Source: Chloroflexota bacterium (GTDB lineage Bacteria; Chloroflexota; Anaerolineae; Aggregatilineales; UBA2796). Taken from it: a DNA stretch of 43,649 bases. This document shows, in pieces, positions 33,941-41,952 of this stretch. The stretch spans positions 1-43,649 of the forward strand of contig JAJPHV010000026.1 of the NCBI GenBank assembly GCA_021325095.1. Reading direction: 5' to 3'. Positions within the stretch are counted from its first letter, which is position 1. Every line of letters begins with the position of its first letter. The position numbers and the translations under genes were made by a program. The notes below the pieces were generated by a model. It worked only from the letters and a program-made list of their open reading frames with translations. It was not told where the DNA came from and searched no databases.

Positions 33941-35395
33941 ATGCGCGCCTTGCTGCTGAAGGCAGCGGTAGGGCTGCTGGTCGGGTCGTGGCTGGTCGGC
34001 GTGGCGTCCGGCGTACCGGCAGTGCACGCTCAGGGTGATGCCAGCCTGCAAGGCCCCGTGACCGCCCTGTACCTGGAAGGCAACCGCCTGTGGATCGGCC
34101 AGGGGTCGATGCTGGTCGAGGCGATCATCGCCGCCGACAATGTGTACCCGGTGGCGGCGCTCAACGTGGGCCGCCACGACATCCGGGCGATTACGACCTG
34201 GTTCGGCATCACTTTTGTACTCAGCGAAGATGGCCTGACGACACTTGACGGGCAGCGCAAGGTACTGGACTACGCCCAGGGCGGCGGGCAGCGGATGGTC
34301 GTCCAGGACGGACGGGTGTTTGTGGCTGCGCTCCATGCAGGCGTGCGTATCCTCAAGGTTGACACGTCGGGCCGGCTGACCCGGCTCGGGATCCTGAGCA
34401 CGTCCGGCCCGGCCAACGATCTGGCGGTTCAGGGCGCGCACGACCTGTGGGTGGCCGAAGGCACAGCGGGCCTCCGGCGCTATGACACCCGCAGCCTTGA
34501 AACACCCGAAGTGCTGGCTTCACTGGGCGGCCTGGCTCCGGCTACCCTGGTACGTAGCAATGGCGCGCGCCTGTATGTTGGCTATGCCAATCGTCTGACA
34601 GTATTGGACACGAGCGACGTACAGACGCCCCTCGTGCTCGGCTCAATAGCGCTGGACGAGCCTGATGCGCGCATTGCCGACCTGCTGATCCAGGGCAGCC
34701 GTGTCTATCTCGGCAGGCTGGGCACAGGCGGGGCGGACATTCTGAGTGTAGACCTGTCAGACCTGGCGGCGATCCGCCCACTGGCTGCCTTTGGTTCAGA
34801 CGGGGCGGGCGAACGACTGGCACTTTTCGGCGACGACCTGCTGGTCGGTTCGGGCCGGTTCGGGCTGCGGCGAGTGCGCTTCGGCGGTGTTTCGCCCGTT
34901 CAGATCGCGGCCTGGGGGCCAGTGGCGCAGTCCGCGCTGTGCTTACCTGTGCCCGCCGATCCACAGCCACCTAACCTGAGCACCGTCCCTGACGGCCCGG
35001 TGACGCTGCGCTGGGCGATGGGCTGCGATCCCGCTGCCATTCAGGTGCAGGTCAATGGAACCCCTGTCGCGCCGCTGGATAGCTCCTCCTATCGTTTCGT
35101 CCCACATACTGCCCTGACGACATGGCAAGTCACCGTGCTCGATGCAGCAGGCCGCCGCATTGATGGCCCGCGCTGGACATTTGAATCGGCAGCGGATGGC
35201 TGGTTAGCTACCCCCGTCCACCCCCCGAACGGCAACCTCCTATATACCTCCCCGGCCATCTTTATCGATACGCATTCTCCAGGCTTTGCCGGACTGCTGC
35301 TTTGCGGCGCGCTGGGCATTGGACTGAGCGTGATGATTGGCACGGTCTGGTTGCTGGGCAGTCTCACGCAGCGCCGTTCGTCCCGCCAACCATGA
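33941..35395 (+). CDS. Surface-anchored beta-propeller-like protein (LVIVD-type)
   Basis: A 484-residue exported protein: signal peptide 1-30 (L-L-K-A-A-V-G-L-L-V-G, cleavage near V-H-A-Q-G), a repeat region to about residue 320 with recurring patterns such as G-N-R-L-W-I-G, D-G-R-V-F-V-A, R-L-Y-V-G-Y-A-N-R-L-T-V-L-D-T-S and S-R-V-Y-L-G, typical of LVIVD or quinoprotein-type propellers, then a Pro-rich region with a fibronectin-like stretch and a C-terminal membrane anchor (G-A-L-G-I-G-L-S-V-M-I-G-T-V-W-L-L) with a basic tail. It starts nine bases after the large kinase, so co-expression is likely and it may work as an outer sensor partner. No catalytic motif. Confidence 0.7.
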   Translation: MRALLLKAAVGLLVGSWLVGVASGVPAVHAQGDASLQGPVTALYLEGNRLWIGQGSMLVEAIIAADNVYPVAALNVGRHDIRAITTWFGITFVLSEDGLTTLDGQRKVLDYAQGGGQRMVVQDGRVFVAALHAGVRILKVDTSGRLTRLGILSTSGPANDLAVQGAHDLWVAEGTAGLRRYDTRSLETPEVLASLGGLAPATLVRSNGARLYVGYANRLTVLDTSDVQTPLVLGSIALDEPDARIADLLIQGSRVYLGRLGTGGADILSVDLSDLAAIRPLAAFGSDGAGERLALFGDDLLVGSGRFGLRRVRFGGVSPVQIAAWGPVAQSALCLPVPADPQPPNLSTVPDGPVTLRWAMGCDPAAIQVQVNGTPVAPLDSSSYRFVPHTALTTWQVTVLDAAGRRIDGPRWTFESAADGWLATPVHPPNGNLLYTSPAIFIDTHSPGFAGLLLCGALGIGLSVMIGTVWLLGSLTQRRSSRQP

Positions 35396-35489
35396 GCGCT
35401 TCCGATTCCATGACGGCTACTACGGCGACGCAGCATTCAGTCGATGCTGTTCCGATGTTCTCATTATCGGTATTATTAGCGTCACTTTT

Positions 35490-35518
35490 TTGACAAATTC
35501 AGCCTGGTTTGCCAAAAT
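35490..35518 (+). promoter_or_regulatory. Candidate heme operon promoter
   Basis: TTGACA (35490-35495), a 17-base spacer and CAAAAT (35513-35518): an exact -35 and a 4/6 -10. The transcript would start near 35525, 95 bases before the hemA start. I see no clear operator in that leader. The rest of the gap 35396-35619 holds nothing else recognised. Confidence 0.5.
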
Positions 35519-35619
35519 TGTGGATCAATCTCCGTAAAACGCATGAAACTCGTAGATTTACTGAGATTTTGACTGCAAGTTGAGTCGCCGATTCGCCTGA
35601 TTGGTGTGAGGTAAAAGGG

Positions 35620-37014
35620 TTGTCGTCACTGGTTTGTGTTGGCCTGAGTTACAAAACCGCCCCGGTTAGCATCCGTGAACAGGCGGTACTCTCTTTAGAA
35701 CAGCAAAGCACGCTTCTCGATGAAGTCGCCAGCAGCCATGTGCCGGGCGTTGAAGACCTGGTCGTTCTATCGACCTGTAACCGCACCGAACTGTACGCGG
35801 TTGGTGCGCCCTACGCTGCTCAATCGCTGTTCAGCCTGTTGCACCAGCAGAGCGCACTGGCCGAGGATGAACTACGTGCGGTGGCCTACTGCCTGACCGA
35901 TCAGGCGTGTGTCCGCCACGCGATGCGCGTCGCAGCCAGCCTGGATTCGCAGATCATCGGTGAGCCGCAAATCCTGGGCCAGCTTACCCAGGCGTATCGC
36001 CGTGCCAGGACGGGCATCCTGCTGTCGGAACTGATGCGAGGCGCCATTCACGCCGGTAAGCGCGTGCGCAGCGAAACGGAACTCGGCCAGGGCGCGCTCT
36101 CGATCAGCGCCATCGTCGCCCGCCACGCCAACCGGATCGCCGGATCGCTGGCCGAGATCACTGCCCTGATCATCGGCGCCGGCGAGGTGGCGCAATCCAC
36201 CGCGGCATCGCTGGCCCGGCGTGGGATCGGCAGGCTGGTCATCGCCAGCCGGACACTGGAACATGCCCAGGCCGCTGCAAAACGGTTTGGGGCCACCGCC
36301 GTTCCCTATGCCCAGGTCGGCAAGGCGCTGATCGACACCGACGTCTTGATCACAGCCTCTGCCGCACCGCATACGCTCCTGTATGTGGCTGACGTGGCCG
36401 GCAGTCTCGCCGTGCGGCAGAGCCGCCCCTTGCTGATCTTCGACATCGCCATGCCGCGCAACGTTGCGCCCGGCGTTGGCGCGCTGCCCGGCGTCCAGCT
36501 ATTCAATCTGGATGACCTGCAAGCCGAAGCGGAACTGCACCGTGCCGAACGTGAAAGCGCCATCCCGCAGGCCGAAGCGATCATCGAGGAAGAAGTGCAA
36601 AACTTCGTGCGCTGGCAGGCCAGCCGCGAAGTAGTCCCGATCATCCGCCGCTTGCGCGATGACGCGGAGCGCGTCCGGCAGTCGGAACTGGCCCGGCTCG
36701 CCCGCCGAATACCCGGCCTCACCGAACGCGAGCGGCGGCTCCTCGACATTTTCAGCGAGCGCCTGATCAACAAGCTGTTGCACAGCCCCACCATACGCCT
36801 CAAAGCGCGATCCGCAGAGGGGCAAGGTGAACAATATTCGAGCGTGGTGAACGATCTGTTCAACCTCACCCCCGGCCCCTCTCCGCAAGCAGAGAGGGGA
36901 GAAAATACACGTTTACAGCGCCAACCATTTCCGCCTCGCCAGTTGGAGAGGCGATCAGGGGGTGAGGTAAACCAACCCGAACTTGAGTTTGATCTGGAAG
37001 TGTCACAGCCGTGA
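35620..37014 (+). CDS. hemA: Glutamyl-tRNA reductase
   Basis: A 464-residue NADPH enzyme that reduces glutamyl-tRNA to glutamate-1-semialdehyde, the first step of C5-route tetrapyrrole synthesis. Seen: G-L-S-Y-K-T-A-P-V near residue 8, catalytic C53 in S-T-C-N-R-T-E, the Rossmann motif G-A-G-E-V-A-Q at about 187, and the dimerisation helices to about 410. The start is TTG at 35620 with GAGGT seven bases upstream; no ATG or GTG gives the conserved N-terminus. From about residue 415 (L-T-P-G-P-S-P-Q-A-E-R-G-E) the tail is encoded by a palindromic repeat (36864-36968) and is not part of the normal enzyme, which ends near 415-420. The stop overlaps the hemC start. Confidence 0.95.
   Translation: MSSLVCVGLSYKTAPVSIREQAVLSLEQQSTLLDEVASSHVPGVEDLVVLSTCNRTELYAVGAPYAAQSLFSLLHQQSALAEDELRAVAYCLTDQACVRHAMRVAASLDSQIIGEPQILGQLTQAYRRARTGILLSELMRGAIHAGKRVRSETELGQGALSISAIVARHANRIAGSLAEITALIIGAGEVAQSTAASLARRGIGRLVIASRTLEHAQAAAKRFGATAVPYAQVGKALIDTDVLITASAAPHTLLYVADVAGSLAVRQSRPLLIFDIAMPRNVAPGVGALPGVQLFNLDDLQAEAELHRAERESAIPQAEAIIEEEVQNFVRWQASREVVPIIRRLRDDAERVRQSELARLARRIPGLTERERRLLDIFSERLINKLLHSPTIRLKARSAEGQGEQYSSVVNDLFNLTPGPSPQAERGENTRLQRQPFPPRQLERRSGGEVNQPELEFDLEVSQP
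36864..36968. repeat. Palindromic repeat family 1, copy 9 (inside hemA 3' end)
   Basis: Opens CCTCACCCCCGGCCCC, has a type-2 hairpin (CCCCTCTCCGC / GCAGAGAGGGG), a type-1 hairpin in altered form (CGCCTCGCC AGTT GGAGAGGCG, 36932-36953) and closes CAGGGGGTGAGGT. It is read through in the hemA frame with no stop, giving about 35 residues (415-450) of Pro/Arg/Glu-rich tail. The altered stem has both partners of the second base pair changed (C-G to G-C), so pairing is kept. Confidence 0.88.
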
Positions 37015-37952
37015 AGACACGAATCGTCATCGGCACGCGCCAGAGCCAGCTTGCGCTCTGGCAGGCAGAATACGTCGCCTCCCGGCTGCGTGCGCAGTAT
37101 CCGGCGCTCGAGGTCAGCCTACAACACTTCGTCACGCACGGGGATCGCGTGCTGGATAGACCGCTGCCAGAGATCGGCGGCAAGGGCGTCTTCACCGCCG
37201 AACTGGAAAGCGCGCTGCGGGAAGGCCAGATCGATCTGGCCGTGCACAGCCTGAAGGACCTGCCCACCCAAATGGCCGACGATTTTGTGATCGGGGCCGT
37301 GTCGGAACGCGCCTCGCCCTACGACGCGCTGATCAGCCGTGCCGGGTATCATCTTGCCACGCTGCCACAGGGCGCAACCGTCGGCACGAGCAGCCTGCGC
37401 CGCGTGGCGCAAATCAAGGCTGCGCGGCCCGATCTGAACACGCTCCAATTGCGTGGTAATGTCCCGACCCGAATCGACAAGGCCAGGCGCGCCGATTCGG
37501 CCTACGACGCGATTATCCTGGCCGTCGCCGGGCTGGATCGTCTGAACAGGGACGGCGAGATCACCGAAGTCCTATCGCCCGAGATCATGCTGCCCGCCCC
37601 GGCCCAGGGCGCGCTGGCTGTGCAGTGTCGCGCCGGCGACTCCGCTGTGCGCGAACTGCTGGCAGCACTCGATCACGCCGAGACGCGCTGTGCCGTCGAG
37701 GCTGAACGCGCCTTCCTGAACAAACTCGATTCGGGCTGCCGATTGCCCGTTGCGGCGCTGGCGACGATCAATGGCGACACAGTGCAGCTTACCGGGCGGG
37801 TTTGCAACCTGGACGGCAGTACCGTGATCACGGTCAGCGGGGAAGCAGCCAAAAGCGACGCCCTGGCGCTTGGCGAGCGGCTGGCACAGCGGGCATTGGC
37901 GCAGGGCGCGGGCGAATTGTTGGCGGCGGTCAAGGAGTCAATGTCATTATGA
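37011..37952 (+). CDS. hemC: Porphobilinogen deaminase (hydroxymethylbilane synthase)
   Basis: A 313-residue cytosolic enzyme that joins four porphobilinogens into hydroxymethylbilane. Seen: I-G-T-R-Q-S-Q-L-A-L at the start (family G-T-R-x-S-x-L-A), K-G-x-F-x-x-E-L-E (58-66), V-H-S-L-K-D-L-P (79-85), the substrate-binding arginines in G-T-S-S-L-R-R (125-131) and R-G-N-V-x-T-R (148-154), and the cofactor cysteine C243 in D-S-G-C-R-L-P-V, which carries the dipyrromethane. Length is normal. The start is GTG at 37011, overlapping the hemA stop (GTGA), which implies coupling. The stop overlaps the hemD start (ATGA). Confidence 0.96.
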   Translation: MKTRIVIGTRQSQLALWQAEYVASRLRAQYPALEVSLQHFVTHGDRVLDRPLPEIGGKGVFTAELESALREGQIDLAVHSLKDLPTQMADDFVIGAVSERASPYDALISRAGYHLATLPQGATVGTSSLRRVAQIKAARPDLNTLQLRGNVPTRIDKARRADSAYDAIILAVAGLDRLNRDGEITEVLSPEIMLPAPAQGALAVQCRAGDSAVRELLAALDHAETRCAVEAERAFLNKLDSGCRLPVAALATINGDTVQLTGRVCNLDGSTVITVSGEAAKSDALALGERLAQRALAQGAGELLAAVKESMSL

Positions 37953-38752
37953 CGCATCGGCTGGCTGGCAAGCGCATCGTCTCGACCCGTGCCGAGGAGC
38001 AGTCCCGCGAATTTGTGGCGAAGCTGCGCGAAGTGGGCGCCGTTCCCATCGTCTTCCCGACGATCCGCATTGCGCCGCTCGACGATTTCCGTGAACTGGA
38101 TGGTGCGTTATGCCGTCTGCGCGAATACGATTGGGTGGTCTTCACCAGCGTCAACGGCGTGCGCAGCGTTGTGGAGCGAATGCAGGCACTCGGCCTGCCA
38201 CCCGCTGACCTGAATGACTGCCAGGTGGCGGCCATCGGCCCGGCAACGGAGGCGCTGCTGCGCAGCTACGGCGTGCAGACGGCACTCCGCCCCGGCGAGT
38301 ACGTGGCCGAAGCGGTGGCGGCGGGGCTGGTGGCGCACGGCCCGATCTCCGGCAAGCGCTTTTTGCTGCTCCGTGTTGACATTGCGCGGCCCGTGCTGCG
38401 TGAACACCTGATCGCGCACGGTGCACAGGTGGACGAGATCGCCACCTATCAGACCACGACGGGCCAGCCGGATGAGGCAACCTATGCCGAACTGCGCTCT
38501 GGCGTGGACGTGATCACCTTCACCAGTTCATCGACGGTGCGCCACTTTTTTGACCTGCTGGGCGACGAGGCACTGTCCATCGCCCGCCGCGCCCGGATTG
38601 CGTGCATCGGCCCGATCACGGCGCAGACGGCCCGTGAGCGCGGCCTGAACGTGGACATAGTGGCCGGAGAATACACTATTCCGGGCTTGATCGCGGCCCT
38701 GACCGATTTTTACGCAGAAGCGACCAACATTGTGACCGATTCTCGCTTTTAG
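37949..38752 (+). CDS. hemD: Uroporphyrinogen-III synthase
   Basis: A 267-residue enzyme that cyclises hydroxymethylbilane with ring-D inversion. HemD is poorly conserved; the call rests on T-R-A near residue 14, F-T-S-V-N-G-V-R-S near 62, the two-domain (alpha/beta) layout, L-L-L-R-V-D near 134, T-F-T-S-S-S-T-V-R-H-F near 188 and A-C-I-G-P-I-T-A-Q-T-A near 215, all in their expected order, and on its place in the operon. The ATG at 37949 overlaps the hemC stop by four bases; an upstream in-frame start would lie inside hemC and add a non-homologous tail. There is no uroporphyrinogen methylase fusion. Confidence 0.93.
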   Translation: MTHRLAGKRIVSTRAEEQSREFVAKLREVGAVPIVFPTIRIAPLDDFRELDGALCRLREYDWVVFTSVNGVRSVVERMQALGLPPADLNDCQVAAIGPATEALLRSYGVQTALRPGEYVAEAVAAGLVAHGPISGKRFLLLRVDIARPVLREHLIAHGAQVDEIATYQTTTGQPDEATYAELRSGVDVITFTSSSTVRHFFDLLGDEALSIARRARIACIGPITAQTARERGLNVDIVAGEYTIPGLIAALTDFYAEATNIVTDSRF

Positions 38753-38802
38753 CCCGCTGAAGCGGGCTTTGTTGATTCAGCCCGGTGCTTTAGCGCCGAG
38801 CG
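38751..38802. repeat. Repeat family 2, copy 1; first hairpin resembles a terminator
   Basis: AGCCCGC-TGAA-GCGGGCT (38751-38768), a seven-base perfect stem with a TGAA loop, begins in the hemD stop codon and is followed by TTGTTGATT. A second hairpin CGGTGC-TTTA-GCGCCG follows at 38783-38798. The only gap of note in the heme operon is here, between hemD and hemB. A decayed copy with the same order of parts lies at 42931. Partial termination before hemB is possible. Confidence 0.55.
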
Positions 38803-38820
38803 ACACGGAGTACGAAACAC

Positions 38821-39798
38821 ATGGCCTTTCCGACAACCCGCCTCCGCCGACTGCGCACCAGCCCCGCGCTGCGCAGCATGGTGCGCGAAACGCGCCTGAC
38901 GCCCGCCGATTTTATCTACCCGCTGTTCGTCGTGCATGGGCGCGACGTGCACGAGGAAATCCCGTCGATGCCGGGCGTGTATCACCTGTCGATTGACCGG
39001 CTGGCCGAGGAAGCACACAGCATCGCCGCGCTGAAAATCCCGGCGGTGATCCTGTTCGGGCTGCCCGCCAGCAAAGACCCGATAGGCAGCGAGAACTTCG
39101 CCGCCGATGGCATCGTCCAGCAAGCGATCCGTGCCCTCAAGGACGCCCAGCCCGACCTGATCGTGATGACTGACGTATGCATGTGCGAATACACCGATCA
39201 CGGCCACTGCGGGATCGTGCGCGACGGGCGGATCGTCAACGACGAGACGCTGGACATTTTGCAAAAGGTCGTCATTTCGCACGCCGCCGCCGGCGCGGAC
39301 GTGGTTGCGCCAAGCGGCATGATGGATGGCATGGTCAAGGCCATCCGGGAAGCGCTCGACGGCGAAGGCTACCAGGACGTGAGCATCCTCTCCTACGCCG
39401 TCAAGTACGCCAGCAGCTTCTACGGCCCGTTCCGTGACGCCGCGCAAAGCCCGCCGCAGTTTGGGGATCGGCACAGCTACCAGATGGACCCGGCCAATGC
39501 CCGCGAAGCGATGCGCGAGGCTCAGTTGGACGTGGAGGAGGGCGCGGACATGCTGATGGTCAAGCCCGCGCTGGCTTACCTGGACATTGTGCGGCGCGTG
39601 CGCGAGACGTTTGATCTGCCGCTGACAGCCTATAACGTCAGCGGAGAGTACAGCATGGTCAAGGCAGCGGCAGCGCGCGGCTGGCTGGATGAGCGCAAAG
39701 TCGTGCTGGAAGCGCTGATCGGGATCAAGCGCGCCGGGGCCGATCTGATCCTGACCTATCACGCCAAAGACGCGGCGAAGTGGTTGAGCGAGGGGTAA
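38821..39798 (+). CDS. hemB: Delta-aminolevulinic acid dehydratase (porphobilinogen synthase)
   Basis: A 325-residue enzyme condensing two 5-aminolevulinates to porphobilinogen. Zinc-type active site: C120, C122 and C130 in [14 protein letters not shown], so it should be Zn-dependent rather than the Mg-only form. Schiff-base lysines K195 (S-Y-A-V-K-Y-A-S) and K248 (M-V-K-P-A-L). The N-terminal arm R-x-R-R-L-R-x-x-x-x-R-x-M-V-R-E-T is the usual oligomer arm. The ATG at 38821 fits the family start. The next gene begins four bases after the stop. Confidence 0.97.
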   Translation: MAFPTTRLRRLRTSPALRSMVRETRLTPADFIYPLFVVHGRDVHEEIPSMPGVYHLSIDRLAEEAHSIAALKIPAVILFGLPASKDPIGSENFAADGIVQQAIRALKDAQPDLIVMTDVCMCEYTDHGHCGIVRDGRIVNDETLDILQKVVISHAAAGADVVAPSGMMDGMVKAIREALDGEGYQDVSILSYAVKYASSFYGPFRDAAQSPPQFGDRHSYQMDPANAREAMREAQLDVEEGADMLMVKPALAYLDIVRRVRETFDLPLTAYNVSGEYSMVKAAAARGWLDERKVVLEALIGIKRAGADLILTYHAKDAAKWLSEG

Positions 39799-39802
39799 TG
39801 TG

Positions 39803-40897
39803 ATGACAGGGCAGGGTGAACACAACCCGGAATCTGCCGGGCGGCAGTGTGTCAAATATTCATTCTTTAAGGTCGATCCGGGCTTCCGGCGACTCTCGCA
39901 TGAGAAACAGGCCGACCTCAAGCTGGAACTGATCGGCACGATCCGCAGCTTCAACCGCCGGATGCTGCTGCGCGCCTACAGCCTGTTCGGGCTGCGCGGC
40001 GACGTGGATTTTATGCTGTGGCAGGTCGCGGAGGAAGTGGATGCCTTCAATGCGCTGGCGAGTGCGATCTTCAGCACGAGCATGGCCCCCTACTTGCAGA
40101 CGCCCTATTCGCTGCTGGGCATGACACGCAGGAGCATTTATGACATCGGCTTGCAGGGCGCGGAGGCCGAGGAGCGCATCATTATCCAGCCCGGCGACGG
40201 CAAGTACCTGTTCGTCTATCCCTTCGTCAAGACGCGAGCCTGGTACGCGCTGCCCTTCGAGGAACGCCAGCGCATGATGTCTGAACACATCCGCGTCGGG
40301 CGCAAGTATCCGCAGTTCAAGCTGAACACGATCTACAGCTTCGGCCTGGACGACCAGGAATTCGTAGTCGCCTTCGAGGGCAACAGCACCAGCGCCTTCC
40401 TCGACCTGGTCATGGAACTGCGCGACACCGAGGCCAGTCGCTATACGCTGCGCGACACACCGACCTTCACCTGTATCAACATGACACTGCCGCAGGTGCT
40501 GGACAGCATCGGCGGCGCGCAGGTGGCCGACGAGGCCGGGCCAGACGTGGAATCGCACGAGGGCGGTTGGCTGAACGCAATCGCGCTGGCCGACCTGCCG
40601 CCGGGCAGCAGCACGCGCGTCTACATGGGCAGCCAGCAGATCGCGCTCTTCAACGTCGATGGGCAGGTCTACGCCATCAACAACCGCTGCCCGCACGCGC
40701 GCGGCCCCTTGTGCGAAGGGAGACTCCACATCAACGGCAGCGGCCCCGCCGTCACCTGCCCCTGGCACAAGGCCGATTTTGATCTGGCGACGGGCAGCGT
40801 GATCGAAGGGCCGATCAGCGCCCCGGTGCGTACCTACGCCGTCAAGATTGAGGACGGGCACGTCTACGTGGCGGAACAGGCGGAGGTGACGGCCTGA
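39803..40897 (+). CDS. hemQ: HemQ (coproheme decarboxylase) fused to Rieske ferredoxin domain
   Basis: A 364-residue fusion (365 if GTG at 39800 is used; numbers below count from that GTG). Residues 15-238 form a chlorite-dismutase-family HemQ/ChdC domain with [10 protein letters not shown] and [11 protein letters not shown]140 and K144 fit the catalytic Tyr and Lys (same Y-x3-K spacing as in known HemQ) and H163 fits the proximal heme ligand. Residues 255-362 form a [2Fe-2S] Rieske domain, with C297-P-H299 and C320-P-W-H323. HemQ decarboxylates coproheme to heme b using peroxide. The Rieske half may pass electrons or guard the active site. It lies between hemB and hemE, with overlap or near overlap on both sides. 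Which start is used is uncertain; the ATG has GAGGGG at a good distance. Confidence 0.9.
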   Translation: MTGQGEHNPESAGRQCVKYSFFKVDPGFRRLSHEKQADLKLELIGTIRSFNRRMLLRAYSLFGLRGDVDFMLWQVAEEVDAFNALASAIFSTSMAPYLQTPYSLLGMTRRSIYDIGLQGAEAEERIIIQPGDGKYLFVYPFVKTRAWYALPFEERQRMMSEHIRVGRKYPQFKLNTIYSFGLDDQEFVVAFEGNSTSAFLDLVMELRDTEASRYTLRDTPTFTCINMTLPQVLDSIGGAQVADEAGPDVESHEGGWLNAIALADLPPGSSTRVYMGSQQIALFNVDGQVYAINNRCPHARGPLCEGRLHINGSGPAVTCPWHKADFDLATGSVIEGPISAPVRTYAVKIEDGHVYVAEQAEVTA

Positions 40898-41952
40898 TGT
40901 TGAGCGACTCGCGCTTTATCCGTGCCTGCCGACGTGAACCTACCGACGCCACGCCCGTCTGGTTCATGCGGCAGGCCGGGCGCTACATGCCCGAATACCG
41001 CGCCGTCCGCGAAAAGTACAGTATGCTCGATGCGCTGCGCACGCCGGAGATTGCCCACCAGATCACCATGCAGCCCATCAACGCCTTCCACCTGGACGCG
41101 GCCATCATCTTCGCCGATATCCTGACGCCGCTGATCGGCATGGGCATCCGGCTGGATTTCGTCAAGGGCGAAGGGCCGCAAATCGAGAACCCGCTGCGCA
41201 CGACGCGCGACATCGACCTCCTGGGCACGCCGCCCGCCGACGAAACGATGCCCTACACGATGGACGCCATCCGGCTGGCGGTGGCCGAGCTGACGCCGCG
41301 CAATATCCCGCTGATCGGCTTCGCGGGTGCGCCGTTCACCCTGGCAAGCTACGCCGTCGAGGGCGGCGGCTCGAAGAATTACGAGGCCACCAAAGCCCTG
41401 ATGTATACCGAACCGGCGGCCTGGCGGCGGCTGATGGAGAAGCTGGCGACTGTCGTCGGCGATTATCTGGTGAAGCAAGCCGAAGCGGGCGCAGCGGCCC
41501 TGCAAGTCTTCGACTCGTGGGTTGGCGCGCTCAGTCCCCGCGACTATGCTAAATTCGTCGCACCTTACACCAAAACCGTGATCGAGGCGGCGCAAAAGAC
41601 GGGTGTCCCCGTCATCTATTTCAGCACCGGAACCGCCGGGCTGCTCGACCAGATCGCGGCGCTCGGCAGCGACGTGGTGGGTATCGATTGGCGGGTCGCG
41701 CTCAACAAAGCCTGGGCGCAGATCGGCGACAATCGCGCCATCCAGGGCAACCTGGACCCGGTGCTGCTGCTCGGATCGTGGCGCGAGGTTCGCCAGCAGG
41801 CCGACCAGATTATCGCGCAGGCAGCGGGGCGGCCCGGCCACATCTTCAACCTGGGGCACGGCATTTTGCCCGGCACGCCCGTCGAGATGGTGCAGCGGCT
41901 GGCCGATTACGTTCACGAGAAGACGGCCAGGACGGAGACAGTAAGCGCATGA
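40897..41952 (+). CDS. hemE: Uroporphyrinogen decarboxylase
   Basis: A 351-residue cofactor-free enzyme converting uroporphyrinogen III to coproporphyrinogen III. Seen: the signature [14 protein letters not shown] (residues 22-35), F-A-D-I-L-T-P (the catalytic Asp region, near 74), [10 protein letters not shown] near 143 and [11 protein letters not shown] near 320. Length is normal. The ATG shares one base with the hemQ stop (TGATG), and the stop overlaps the hemH ATG (ATGA), so all three should be translated together. Confidence 0.97.
   Translation: MLSDSRFIRACRREPTDATPVWFMRQAGRYMPEYRAVREKYSMLDALRTPEIAHQITMQPINAFHLDAAIIFADILTPLIGMGIRLDFVKGEGPQIENPLRTTRDIDLLGTPPADETMPYTMDAIRLAVAELTPRNIPLIGFAGAPFTLASYAVEGGGSKNYEATKALMYTEPAAWRRLMEKLATVVGDYLVKQAEAGAAALQVFDSWVGALSPRDYAKFVAPYTKTVIEAAQKTGVPVIYFSTGTAGLLDQIAALGSDVVGIDWRVALNKAWAQIGDNRAIQGNLDPVLLLGSWREVRQQADQIIAQAAGRPGHIFNLGHGILPGTPVEMVQRLADYVHEKTARTETVSA

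Noticed and set aside
1287..36968. CRISPR array
   Set aside because: The repeated units are palindromic, scattered over 35 kb and have no regular spacers or cas genes.
37802..37948. Upstream start for hemD inside hemC
   Set aside because: It adds about 49 Arg/Gly-rich residues without family character; the ATG at 37949 overlaps the hemC stop as in the other junctions.
41688..41948. Upstream start for hemH inside hemE
   Set aside because: The added residues are an out-of-frame reading of hemE; the ferrochelatase start lies at 41949.
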